From Annona cherimola (lineage: Eukaryota > Streptophyta > Magnoliopsida > Magnoliales > Annonaceae), in the NCBI GenBank assembly GCA_030490835.1, contig CM059974.1, positions 7,385,501 to 7,449,500 of the forward strand: a DNA stretch of 64,000 nucleotides. The letters run 5' to 3'. Position numbers and translations under genes: made by a program. Positions 1 to 11,248 of the stretch are shown here, piece by piece (position 1 is the stretch's first letter; each line of letters opens with the position of its first letter). The notes below the pieces were generated by a model. That model was not told where the DNA came from. It saw only the letters and a list, made by a program, of their open reading frames with translations, and ran no database searches.

Positions 1-1659
1 GTAAGACGTGTATAAAAGGAGACAGACACGTTATAATGGGGGGAAAAAGAAAATACCAATTCATTCCATTCTTTAGTTTTCTTTAATTTCAATTTCCTTC
101 GTTACCGTAGAGAAATCAAGGAAGGTAAGTTCCTGCCCAACAGGGGCTTACGGCAGGAACCTACCAGCCTACCAGGTTTTTGTCATTTTGAGAGAGAGAA
201 ACTAATTTGCAGGCCTAGTTACTTTTACCAACCAATTTCAAGCTTTGAAGGGTAATGGCTGAAGCGTTCCTGGCAATCGATAATACATATGGAATATGGC
301 CTACCCTTGAACTGAAAGCGAATCAAATACTATTTCCAGCCCAAAGTTGCTAAAAATCTGTTTCTTGATCTGACCAGGCCATACACCTAGCTTAACTTTG
401 CTGTTTCTCGACTGCGGAAATGAGATCAGTCTCAATTGGTTATCTGCTTATTACAAGGGCATATCTTTGCTGTGTTCCATTAAGGAAACACTATCTATTT
501 TCTTCATTTCTTTTCTGATTTTTGTTGGGCGTCACGGGAGTAGAAAAATTCCCGTTATTGATAATTGACATATAATTGGAAACGATATATGGCATCTTTT
601 GTAATCTTTTGAACTTAATTAAAATATTGACGAATAACTAACTGGGCTCTGCTTATATGAAATTATTTTCAATGTAATTTGCTTTATTTTTAATATTTTG
701 ATAGTTGATTCAAAATCCGCTTTATTTATCATATTTAACATCATTTATATTATCATAAAAATCATATCATTTATTTAGTATTAAATCTAAATAAACGTGT
801 AGAATTAATGCAACAAAATAATTTAATATTAAATATTAATCTTCGATAGTATTTCAATACGTAAATTATCTAAAATATCACTAATATGATAAATGATTTT
901 AAAAATATTGTTATATTTTTTTTATGGGTAAAATATTATTAGATTTTAATATGTATGTGAATGTATCAAAGTATTTCTCCTAATTTACATATGAATATAT
1001 TTATTTTTAAGCAAACGTAGCTTATGTGTATATTTGATTTGGGTAAAACTTTATCTCTTAGTAAAATAAATAATTTTAAATATAATGAATGAATTAAATT
1101 TTGTATTGATCATCGACATCTTGAAAATGAAAGATTACATGAAATCTTCTATGTAACTCAATTATATAGAAGTGAAAATGATCATTTCCAATCAATCAAA
1201 AATAAGGGCACTTTCGACCCATCAAAAAATTATATTCTTACAATTTTTATAAATTTTTTGAAATTATAAATTTATGTGTATATTATTTATAAATCAAATT
1301 TTACTATTTTAAAATGTGGACAAATATATTTGGAATGTTAAACACAAGGGTATTATGGACATTTTAACCCTGTCAAAATGACTATAATGCCTATGTGTTA
1401 AAAATTCAAAAAATATATTTACCTATATCTCAAATTGTTGATACTTGATTTATAGTTTTTTTCTGACTTAGGATAAATATATTTTTTGTTTTCTTGATGT
1501 CCGATACCACTGAAATCTGATTATGCGTAGCATTGTCTTCTTTGCATGTCTTCGGATCTCCAGATTAATGTTTTCTTCTTCCGCTGGCTTACTTCCAAGC
1601 TTCTGTTACTACTCTTGTAATAATGACTCCCGTTATCTATATTATCCATCTCATCTGAG
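1..1659. other. AT-rich intergenic DNA, no gene seen
   Basis: No reading frame with recognisable protein similarity is present. A TATA-like string (tataaaagg, 11-19) is followed about 105 bases later by a good splice-donor-like sequence (aaggtaagt, near 122-130), so a promoter and 5' UTR exon are conceivable, but no credible coding exon follows. From about 600 onward the DNA is strongly AT-rich and looks like decayed transposon sequence. The last 8 bases (catctgag, 1652-1659) are the left target duplication of the hAT element that follows. Confidence 0.4.
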
Positions 1660-2958
1660 CAATGTTGTTAGAACCGAACCGGTGATTGAACCGGTAAAAG
1701 AAGTGGTCAAGTTCGAACCGATGACGTCAGCTTGACATATTTATGATGTCATAAAAATTAAACTATTTTTTAATTTTAAATAAATATATTGATAAAATTA
1801 TATTTTCATAAATTCTAAATATATATGTTAGATTTTAAGAACCACAGTATAAGTACAAAACATGCAGGAAAAAATTAATTTAAGTATATTTAATATATGT
1901 ATTAGGTTTTACTAGTTATGAAATTTTAAATTTTTTTATTTTTAAAAATTATTAGCATTTTAGTATTTTAAATTACTAAAATGTTAAAAAATTTAAAAAA
2001 TTAAAAAATATTTAAAATTAGTAAAACTTAATACATATGTTAAATATACTTAGATTAATAGTTGTATTAAAAATTTTAAATTAAATTAAAGCATAGAGTA
2101 CACTGCATTGCTACCCATCAATTTCCTATTTTTATATCCTATTTGTACTTAACCCATGTTCCGTCCATTGGTTGTATCGATCGTGTCAGCCTCGAACAGT
2201 CGAACCCCGCTTCACAAAAAACAAAACAAAATGCAACATGTGTTTCACAATTCACACATGATTGGGATTTCGCAGTTCTGCCGCTTCTGCGTCGTTGTGC
2301 GAAAGGGGGGCAGGCGGCGGGCAATCGGGCGAGAGAGGCAGTGGCGGGCATCGTGCGATCGGGCAAGAGAGGCAGCGAGCATCGTCGTGCAAACAGGCGG
2401 CGGGCGGCATGCAATCGGGCGAGCGAGGCAGTGAGTGTCATCGTGCGAACGGGCGGCAGGCAGACAAAAAAGGTGAGGTGAGGTGAAAATCAACGACTGA
2501 ATTTTCTGAATTTTGCTGAAAATTGTGGAGACAGAAATGGAAAGGAGGCAGAGCCAAGGTTTGGTTTGGGGCTTTTGGGCTGGATCTCGGAAATGGAAAT
2601 GAGGGAAGAAGAAGGTGAATGAAAATGAGGCAGAGATGACACAGTATCGTGACTCTCGTCGTCAATCAGACGAGAGGAAGAAGACGGTGAGCTAGGGCAG
2701 CAAGGCTTCGATTTGGGGAGTCGTCGATTTGGGGGATCGAGTGCTCGACATTGACTGGTCAACGACAACAATTGATTTTTAAAAATTTTTTATATGCGTT
2801 GAATCGGTCGCATTCAGTCCAATTGGAATTTCGGTTCAACTGCCAGTTTGACGGTTCGAACGGTTTAATGTAATTCAACCGAACCATAAGTAATCGAACT
2901 GGACATTGGACCGGTTCCCGGTCGGACCGGCGGGTCCGGTCCGGTTCTGACAACACTG
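1660..2958. mobile_element. non-autonomous hAT-type element (1.3 kb)
   Basis: The ends are inverted repeats: the left end starts CAATGTTGTTAGAACCG and the right end, read in reverse, starts CAGTGTTGTCAGAACCG. Both ends continue into CCGGTT/AACCGG-rich sequence. The element is flanked by CATCTGAG (1652-1659) and CATTTGAG (2959-2966), an 8-bp target duplication with one mismatch, as expected for hAT. No transposase frame is visible. Inside are an AT-rich palindromic stretch (about 1875-2075) that resembles the core of the Mutator-like MITEs elsewhere in the window, and a GC-rich minisatellite. A short CCGGTT-rich relative lies at 40475-40643. Confidence 0.75.
2298..2465. repeat. GC-rich minisatellite inside the hAT element
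   Basis: About three imperfect units beginning near 2321, 2355 and 2411 share the pattern gcaatcgggcgagagaggca followed by a catcgtgc stretch. Overlapping open frames occur on both strands here, but they are a by-product of the repeat's base composition and have no family resemblance. Confidence 0.65.
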
Positions 2959-2966
2959 CATTTGAG

Positions 2967-3596
2967 CCCACCATTTCTTCATCACTCGTCAATGTCGAAG
3001 GAGGGCCTTTTTGTAGCACGACGCCATTAACACCTCCAAAAGCAACATCATGGTCCTACAAGTCGATAATGTTGAATATCGATCCCTTGACCTCGTAATT
3101 TCTACTGCAATTTGTGTTGTTAAAAGCTATCTCTTCGCCTCAGTTGCCTCTTTCATGACTTCTTTCATCACCAAGGGCAAATCATCCATGGCTTTTCTGC
3201 TCTATCTCTCCTCTTCGGTTACTAGAGTGAGCTAATTTTTGAGGTGGCTCATCTCTATGCTTAGACCATGGGCAATGGAGATCTCGGCCTCCTCCCTCTC
3301 AAGAGCACAATCGAGAGCTTAGATGTCTCCTCGGACCAATGGGATGATGCATTGCGCTCTCTATTATTTAGCCTGAACGAGACTTCCATGCTTTCAATGC
3401 TCTAGTGCAGAGAAATGATCTTGTACTTGATTCTTCTAAAAGATATTTTCATTTCCTCCATACTCCTAATTCTAAGATTGGAATGCAAAATTCTGACGCT
3501 GTTGAAGTAAAAGATATTTCTTACAAAGCATCTCATCTAGCGAGCCTCCACGAGAGCGATTTGATATTAGAATCTAATGGGGTTTGCTATTGTAGC
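2967..3596. other. unassigned sequence, possible decayed coding DNA
   Basis: This stretch is less AT-rich than its surroundings and looks like decayed coding sequence. Open frames are short and broken, and no protein family was recognised. The same sequence resumes after the hAT MITE at 4289, so it was one continuous stretch before two MITEs inserted. The last 8 bases (attgtagc, 3589-3596) are the target duplication of that MITE. Confidence 0.4.
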
Positions 3597-4288
3597 TAGG
3601 GGTGAGAATCAGGGCGGGTCGGGATGGGTCAGGGTTTGCCCAACCTCGATCCTACTTTTCAAAAATCTTGTTTGACCCTTACTTTTTTCTACTAGGTCTC
3701 GGGACAAAATTCAGGTCGATATCGGACCAGTTTCGGGATAGCGGGTTGGGTTAAAAATATGGGTCAAATAAGATAATTTTCAGAATTTATATACCTATCA
3801 AACATAAGTATACATCTATACTAAATTTAAATATTATATGTTTCAATCTTTCACTAATTATTAAAAAACACATAATTAAGAAAACAAAATATTTGAAAAT
3901 ATAGTATACATTTATTAAAATAGGTAAATATACAATTACACATAAGGGTTATATATGTACAAATTTTTTTATTGATTTTTATATTACTTTTTGAATAAAT
4001 TGATTCTTCTATTGTTGATAGAGTTGATTATAAAAAAGTGAAAATTTTGAAAGAAAATAATAATAATATTTAAATATAGGCTTATAATTTATAATAAATT
4101 TATATATGCGGGGCGGGTCGGACTCTTCGGGTCGGGACATGGTCGACTTGCCCAACCCTATTTTTGAATTCGGGTCAAAATTTCTGACCCATCCATATAC
4201 CGGGTAAAAAATATATTGGTTTTACCCGGCCAAAAACGGGTCGAGTCAAAGCGGGTCACGGGTCGACCCGCCCTAATTCCCACCCCTA
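3597..4288. mobile_element. hAT-type MITE, family A (GGGCGGGTCG ends)
   Basis: Terminal inverted repeats start TAGGGGTGAGAATCAGGGCG on the left and TAGGGGTGGGAATTAGGGCG on the right (reverse complement). A perfect 8-bp target duplication ATTGTAGC flanks the element (3589-3596 and 4289-4296). The 692-bp interior is AT-rich with no coding capacity. A second copy of the family, interrupted by an LTR, is at 18899-22699 and shares interior sequence in opposite orientation. Confidence 0.88.
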
Positions 4289-4578
4289 ATTGTAGCATCT
4301 CTTGCTCATTGCTCATGCCGCCGTGAAATCCTAAGTCGGAGGATCAACGACACAACGAAAACATTTTTTAAGGCAATATTCTCCTTCACTAAAAAAAATT
4401 ACCCATGTGAGAGTAGCGATAACGTCAACGATGGAGAGCTCTGATCAAATCGATGAAGAGGAGTTGTGGTATCGGAGGACTCGCCGACAACAAGGATGGA
4501 GCGAGAGATGTTGGCGCCGGTTTGAACTTCTCTCTCCTCACTGTTCGCATTAATAAGCATTGATTCTTCACACGCCAC
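4289..4578. other. unassigned sequence between two MITEs
   Basis: Continuation of the stretch broken by the family A MITE. It ends in CACGCCAC (4571-4578), the left target duplication of the next MITE. A short minus-strand open frame (4399-4650) runs into that MITE and has no family resemblance. Confidence 0.4.
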
Positions 4579-5152
4579 CAAGGGTGTTAACGGATCGAAT
4601 TGGACGGGTTGGAGCCTAATCCTAATCCTAACCCATTTAAAATATCTCAACCCTAATTCTTTTATTAACCCATTTAAAAAATATCAACCCTAACTCATTT
4701 ACAACCTATTTAACAAATGGGTTGGTGGGTTATTAACGAGTTGTATAGCAAATAACCTGAAAGTCTAAACTCTAGTAGATGATGATCTCGCAGGGAGAGA
4801 CGAGAGGGTGTTTTCGGTGTAGGGGAAATGTAAATGGGGCAATAACAAGAAAATAGAATTAGGGCGGCGGTGGAAAAATAAAAATTAAGTGACTTGAGGA
4901 AGACTTAGAGAGGAAAAATAACTAAGGGATTTACATGTATATATATAAAACTTTAATGAGTTAAGCGAGTTAAATGGGTTACTAAACGGGTTGATGAGTT
5001 ATAAAATCTCAATCCTAATCCATTTATTTAATTAAATGGTTAAACGGATTGGCGGATCATAACCCATTTATTCAAAAATTCCAACCCAAACCCATTTATA
5101 AATGGGTTTAACAAATGGGTTGACGGGTTAACCATGACCATTAACACCCCTA
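4579..5152. mobile_element. hAT-type MITE, family B
   Basis: Ends are inverted repeats: CAAGGGTGTTAACGG on the left and TAGGGGTGTTAATGG on the right (reverse complement). Flanking 8-mers CACGCCAC (4571-4578) and CACACCAC (5153-5160) are a target duplication with one mismatch. The 574-bp interior carries many copies of the words aacccattta and aaatgggttg. A second copy with its own target duplication is at 14178-14767. Confidence 0.85.
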
Positions 5153-5330
5153 CACACCACATTAGCAATCTCATAGCTCTCTCCCTCCTCATTAAATGCA
5201 TAAGCAACTATGAGATTTCCTCTTGTATAGACCAACGGCGTAGATTATGTGTTTTTGAAAACATAACGTTGTAAAAACATAACATATACGAAATGTCGTA
5301 TGTAATCATGCTCCGTATATATATTAAGGT

Positions 5331-6050
5331 GTAGCACCACTGCACCATAATTATGGTGCAGTGGCGCTGAAATGAGTCTCACATGATGATAAAATTAAAA
5401 TTTATTCCATAAATTGTACTTAGAATAATGCATTCTATTATCATAACAATTTTCATAGTAATTGGATATTTGTATAGACCCCATCTGAAAATGGTACAAA
5501 TTCAACGTAATAAAATAGTTTGATTTAAATAACACATTTAAAGTGGTTTTTTCAATATCTAAACCATCGAAAGTATGATTTATATATGGATAAATGATTA
5601 TATAAAATTTCATTACATTTTAAATATGTGTGGGGCCCTTTTTTGGGCAACTGCACCGCTTGCAGCTTCATCGGAACAACCCTCATATATATAAATATAT
5701 AAATATATAAATATATAAATATAAGGGCTGTTTCGGTGTAGCGGTGCAGTGTCTAAAAAATGAGCTCCCTGTACATTAAAATATAATGAAACTTTATACA
5801 ATCATTTATCCATATATAAATCATACTTTAGACGGTTTAGATGTTGAAAAAATCACTTTAAAATTGTTATTTACATTAAACTATTTTATTACGTTGAATT
5901 TGTACGATTTTCAGATGGAGTCTACCCACATATCCGATTAGTATAAAAATTGATAAGGTAATAAAATATATTATTATAAATACAATGGGAGGAGTAGATT
6001 TTGATTTTATCATCATGTGGGGCCCATTTCAGTGCCACTGTACTTGATAA
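5331..6050. repeat. two AT-rich MITE copies in inverted orientation
   Basis: The left copy (about 5331-5665) and the right copy (about 5733-6050) are near reverse complements and are joined by a short spacer of ataaatat repeats. Matching landmarks include gtgcagtgg, catgatgataaaatt and gtggggccc. A transcript across this 720-bp palindrome would fold into a long hairpin. Two further copies in the left-copy orientation lie near 16600-16965 and 17000-17345. Arm borders are approximate and no target duplication was resolved. Confidence 0.7.
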
Positions 6051-7119
6051 TTTCTCTCCATATATATATATATAACAAAACTAAGAGGTCTTTATAAAAA
6101 AAAACTTTGTTTATAGTTAATATAAACTTAGATTTAAAAAACTAAAAAAAATACTTTTTAAAAATAGATTTTAAGACTGGTCAGAAATGTTCCCATTTCC
6201 GACCTGTAGTAGATAATCTTGACTCAATTATATTGGCTCTATTCCATAAAAAAAAATTAGGTAGGCTCTACATGTTTGCATAGCATTAGCACCATAAGAA
6301 AATCAACATGCATGTTGCAACATGCTTTTAGCGTTATACTAAGCACTTCTTGTCTCAAAAGATATGTTTAGGAACATAAATAATTATTACCATAAACATT
6401 AACATTTAAATTTTAATGAAGATAATATATATGCAAAAAAAATTTAGTGAAAAAACTTACTATTAGAAGCATGACTTTATTGATAAGTTTAAAAAATTAT
6501 CTTTAAAGTTTAAAGCATTTTATGACTGCCTTACAATGAGCGACATCACTGTTAAATTGATATATACATATTATATATGTGATGATAAATTTTTACCGGC
6601 TAAAAGTTTATTTTCTTCTATTGTGGCCTCACATGTCTCAACTTAAAGGAGCTGTGGTTCGTTAGATCGACCAACATTTTAATTGGAGGGCCTATAACTG
6701 TAAGTCGATTTATAAACCCTCCATTAGTTCATATACATAATATACATGAGAGTTGTGAATATATAGCTGAACGGATATATGAGAATGGCAGCTTGGTGAA
6801 ACTGAATCCAAATGCTCCCTAATGCAGTGATATATCAATTAAGTCAAGCACCATTTGTTTATTGAGCCACATAATATTAGCTGTAGGATATTTTACCAGA
6901 TATTATTGTAAATAAATTCTTATCCATGGTTGTGATTGGTTACATTGTGATTTCAATTCTTTCTGCTCAAAACCCACAGTTTCTATTCTATTAGAAAGTC
7001 TACAACATCCACGAGACAGTGCTGCACGATCTGCATGTGCTTGAATGAGATGCGCCCTTAAACTTCTCTCTTCTGCCTGTATTATATATAGAGCAGAGTT
7101 ATTGAAGTAACTAGATCAA
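6051..7119. other. AT-rich intergenic DNA and 3' flank of the QWRF gene
   Basis: A (TA)n microsatellite starts the stretch (about 6060-6073). The part nearest 7119 must hold the 3' UTR of the minus-strand QWRF gene, but no certain polyadenylation signal was picked. No coding region is seen. Confidence 0.4.
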
Positions 7120-10100
7120 CTAGAATCCAATGGACAAAAAGTTACTGTATATATAGCGATCCAGAGTGAAAATTTTCAGCAGGAAAGCAATAACGATGGC
7201 CAGGTCATGAATTTGTTCCAATCGAACAGCCATAAGTTTCTCACATAGGGCGTAACCCACCTCTAGTGAAGCCATTGTTACGGATATTTTCATCAACTCC
7301 TCCAAGCTCTCTCTTTCTTGTTTTACAATCTTCACAAGCTCCACAAGCAATGTGCTCATGCTCTCCACCTTTGAAAAAAAAAATAGCAAATTTGAAATAT
7401 ATACACTCCATCAAACAATTGCTCCTTATATTCTTCTTTCTCTTGACTGGATACTTAGCGTCTAGCTACATGTTCATCGATCAGTTAATTTGAGTGGTAA
7501 GTTCCAGCCCAACTTAATTCCAGGTCTTTTCGAAGGCACCAACTCGCATATGACCATATTGGTAGAAACGCTAGACTATGTGCTTCAAAATTCCTACTGG
7601 CAAGGAGAAAAAGAGATGGATTTTCATTTTTTGGCTTCCAACTGTCTGAGTCTTTTATTATGTAGTATGTACTCCTCACTAACTTTAGGTTGCTCTGGAC
7701 CACAACCAAGGGCCGGATTATATTGATACATCCAATTCAGGCCAATTTAAGGAATGGGCTGCCGACTTTTCCGAGAGAAGATAAAACAGTTGCTAAACCA
7801 CTTGCTCGAAGTTCTAACTAGCTAGTATGCTAGTATATACATCAAACCAGTTGTTCGACTCGTTTTCGTTGGACCAGCCGAATTGGTCTATTGTGTCTGT
7901 TCCTGTTCTAATACAATTGAGCCATAGTAGAGACTAGAGAGAGAAAGAGAGTTCTAAACCTGTGTGAAAATTTTTGAGATTGTTGCTTCAATGCCTTCCA
8001 TGATATCCATCACTGCACGGATGGTCTCGTGAAAAGAAAGCGTATTCGCCTGAAAATCACAAATATATAAGACAATAAGTTATGGAAATGAAGGACCCGC
8101 GCATCTAGTGCACTCGGGTACACTTAGGTGCGTAATCTTTTTTTAAAAGTTTTTTTAAATTCAAATATGGGCTCAAATATTAATGGAATGTGATCCTGTA
8201 CACTCGGGTGCAGCTTTAGTGCAATACCCAATTCAAATACCTATTTTTTAATTTTTTTAAAATTTTTTTTATACAATTATTAATCTAAATATATTTAATA
8301 TGTGTATAAATTTTTATTTTTATTTTATTTCTAGATTTTTTTTGAATTTTTAAAAAATAATAACATTTTAGTCATTTTAAATTACTAAAAATGCTATTAA
8401 TTTTAAAAAATTTAATAATACTAAAAAATGGTAAAAATTAATACATATATTAAATACACTTGTATTAACAGTTTATAAAAAATTTAAAAAATATTAAAAA
8501 AAGGGTTAAGTGTACCCGGGTGCATAGGAGTATGTTCCAGCATTAATCTCCTATATATATATATAGTTTTTTACATTTTTATTCTTTTATTTTTGAATTT
8601 TAAAATTAAAAATAAGTCATTTCTCATGTGAGAAATTGCTTGTTTTATTGATTTTTAAAATTAGAAATAAAATATTAAAAACAATAAAAATATAAAAACT
8701 ATATATAGAATATTTATATTTGGGCCCACATAAATATATGAAAATTTTGAAAATAAAAATAAAATGAGCAATTCACCGATGCACTAAGTGCATATGGAAA
8801 TAGTGAATCTAGTTCCGAAATGAAGATATATAAGACTAGGAATATTATAGTTTTGACTTTCAAATTAATTGAGAACTTTGGTTTTCCATCATGTAATTTT
8901 TTTTTATTTTTTATAATATCATTTATATTTTTGTTGTAGCTCAAGCCCAAGTCACTTTATAATTCCATACATATTTCCTCTGCTCTCGAACACCTACACT
9001 TCTACCAATACGATTGTGCCAGCCTTTCGACACACACACATATATTTGATATAGCCTTCCAACATATAATTAAGTACATAAAAATTTCACATGCATTTAC
9101 ACCGGCAAAACCTTTGGTGAGGCCGGTAAAATAGATAACGATGCCTAGAATATTTTTCAAAATTACAAGAAGTTTCATAGTTTTCAAAATGCAATTGTCC
9201 TCATCTCAACTACATGTAGATTAGGAGTGCAACTTTCGGGATTTGGTTGGGATTTTGATCAATTCTATCTTGAATCTTACACATAATATAATCATATATA
9301 TATGCCAGTTCAGATGGAGATTAACTTATCCTACTCATTTCAAGTCAAGTTAGAGGTTAACTTACCTTAACATCGTCAAAGTCAAATTAATTAGATGAAA
9401 TCGATTTCTTAAAATAACGATGACAATTAGAAATTTAATATATATGTAAAATACTTCTTAATTATTGAGCGTCATTTATTAAAATGAACAAAAATAAAGC
9501 TGAAGAAAATAACATAAGCAGGAGACAATTATATATAATCACTGATAGTAAACAACTATTTAAGATTCAAGTGAGATGTAATTATTATCCTGTATAAGTG
9601 GGTTGGGCGCCACTTTTGGATACCCATAACATAAAATTTATGTCACCCTACTAATTTCTTGACGTGCAATAAAAGTTATACCTACCAGCTTTCAGTGAAG
9701 AATGTATTCATTAACTTACCGGCCCCTCACCAAATTTCGGGTTTTTCTCCCCTAAATCGGGGTGCAATTTGCAACCTCATTTTGGGTTTCTCAATTTTTA
9801 ATTTTTTTAACAATATCCTAGCCATGTATTATATTTAAAATTTATTTGTTTAGCTAACATATAAAAAATCTTGATTAGAGACATGATTTGTAATTTTAAA
9901 AAACATAATTATGAATGACCTACTGAATTTGCATTTATTGCGGATCATATAAGAATTTAATTAAAATAATTTCTCATATCATGCAAATATCTATGAAAGG
10001 GAATATCATGGAAGGCTTGAATCTTTTTTTTTTTTTTTTAAAAAAAAGCAAAAACAAATTAAAGAACCCAAGGGGTGCACCTTTGATGTAAATCGGCATG

Positions 10101-11248
10101 CTTGCTTTATCCACACTTTCAAATTAATAACTTCATAAATCCACCATACGTACGTTAATTCTCTTTAATTACCTTGGCACCAAGTACAAGGGGTAGTTTC
10201 GAGGCAGCCGTACGAAGAATTCCAGCTGTTCTTGCCACTGCTTCTAAATTCCTCTTCTCAATCCTCTCCCATTGATTGAGGACGGGCATCTGAGATTTGA
10301 GAATTTTCTGTAGCTTAATCTCTGCTTTGAGTCTCGAGATCTGAATGCGCTTCTCCGTCACCCAACTACGCAGTTCGTAATTCTCAGACCAAACACTGAA
10401 AACTTTTTCCTGCAGTATGTATGCATGCACGCAGGAAAACTGTTATAATTAAAATATTCCGAAATTATGATTTGTTTACTGGTTTCAAGGGCCCATTACA
10501 CGTGCGAGAATGACCACATGACATGAGAGAGGACAGAGAACTCCAAAGGCACGTGCGGTTCGTTGAGTTAACGAAGTAAGGTTGTCATCGTCATTTGAAA
10601 ATCCAGTGAACGTCCCCGGCATTTCTAACTGCCAAAGGCGGCTTCGGGATTCCGCACAGGGAGCTTCCGGCGTCTTACCTTAGCCGTTGATTTTCCCGTA
10701 GCCATCGCCGCCTCCGCCCGCGCATTAATGAATCTCCACTGCATCCATCTCGTCTGCAGCATCCGTAGCTGATGGGCCGCTACCTCGTTCCCCGACGGCA
10801 CCTTCTTTTGCCGGAATAGCCTCAGGACACTTCCAACGCCTCCGATTCCATTCCTGCGCGTCTCCGGCCGCTCCGTGGCTGGAGAACGGCCAGGAGAGAG
10901 TGCCCACGCCGAGGGCGATCCCGCGAAGTGTCTTGTCTTCTTTAACTTCGCCGCTTCGGAGGCAGAACCAAAGATCCGGTGGCGATGGAAAACTCCGGCG
11001 AAGTTGTCGCGGATATCGGAGGGTTTCCCTGCCTTGGGAGTGTGATTCTCGTCGGCGGTCTGCTTGAGTTTTGAACGGGCTTTGGATGTCGAATTGGAGC
11101 GGGGAATGAGATTTCTGGAAGAATTGGAGGCGAGCAGATGAGCTTCGGGAGTGGATGCGAGGTGGATCGCGGGAGCACTGCTTCGGCTTCGTTGGAGGCG
11201 GGGAGAGAGAGGGGCTACGTATTTGGTGGCCTTGCGGTTACTCTCCAT
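7120..11248 (-). CDS. QWRF motif-containing protein (augmin subunit 8-like family, DUF566)
   Basis: Four exons can be joined in frame with GT-AG introns: 11248-10679, 10409-10173, 8049-7960 and 7368-7120, giving about 381 residues. The family signature QWRF is at residues 170-173, within MQWRFINARAEAAM. Exon 2 carries the conserved KVFSVWSENYELRSWV block, and exons 3-4 match the family's C-terminal helical region. The N-terminal half is basic, Ser/Pro-rich and probably disordered, as in other members. Known members (AUG8, EDE1, SCO3 and relatives) bind microtubules directly or within the augmin complex; microtubule association here is inferred from the family. The start at 11248 (MESNRKATKYVAP) was preferred because family members begin with a basic Ser-rich stretch; an in-frame ATG at 11425 would add 59 unlike residues. 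The short length suggests a QWRF7-like member, which is tentative. Intron 2 (8050-10172) contains a Mutator-like MITE. Confidence 0.85.
8185..8538. mobile_element. Mutator-like MITE, palindromic-core family
   Basis: Sits in intron 2 of the QWRF gene. Ends read GGAATGTGATCCTGTACACT on the left and GGAACATACTCCTATGCACC on the right (reverse complement), each followed by an ACWCGGGTGCA-type motif. Flanks AATATTAAT (8176-8184) and AGCATTAAT (8539-8547) are a plausible 9-bp target duplication with two mismatches. The interior is the family's palindromic core (ttaatctaa, tatttaa and their complements). Confidence 0.65.

Noticed and set aside
2139..2771. Overlapping Arg/Ala-rich frames on both strands
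   Set aside because: Produced by the GC-rich minisatellite inside a hAT element.
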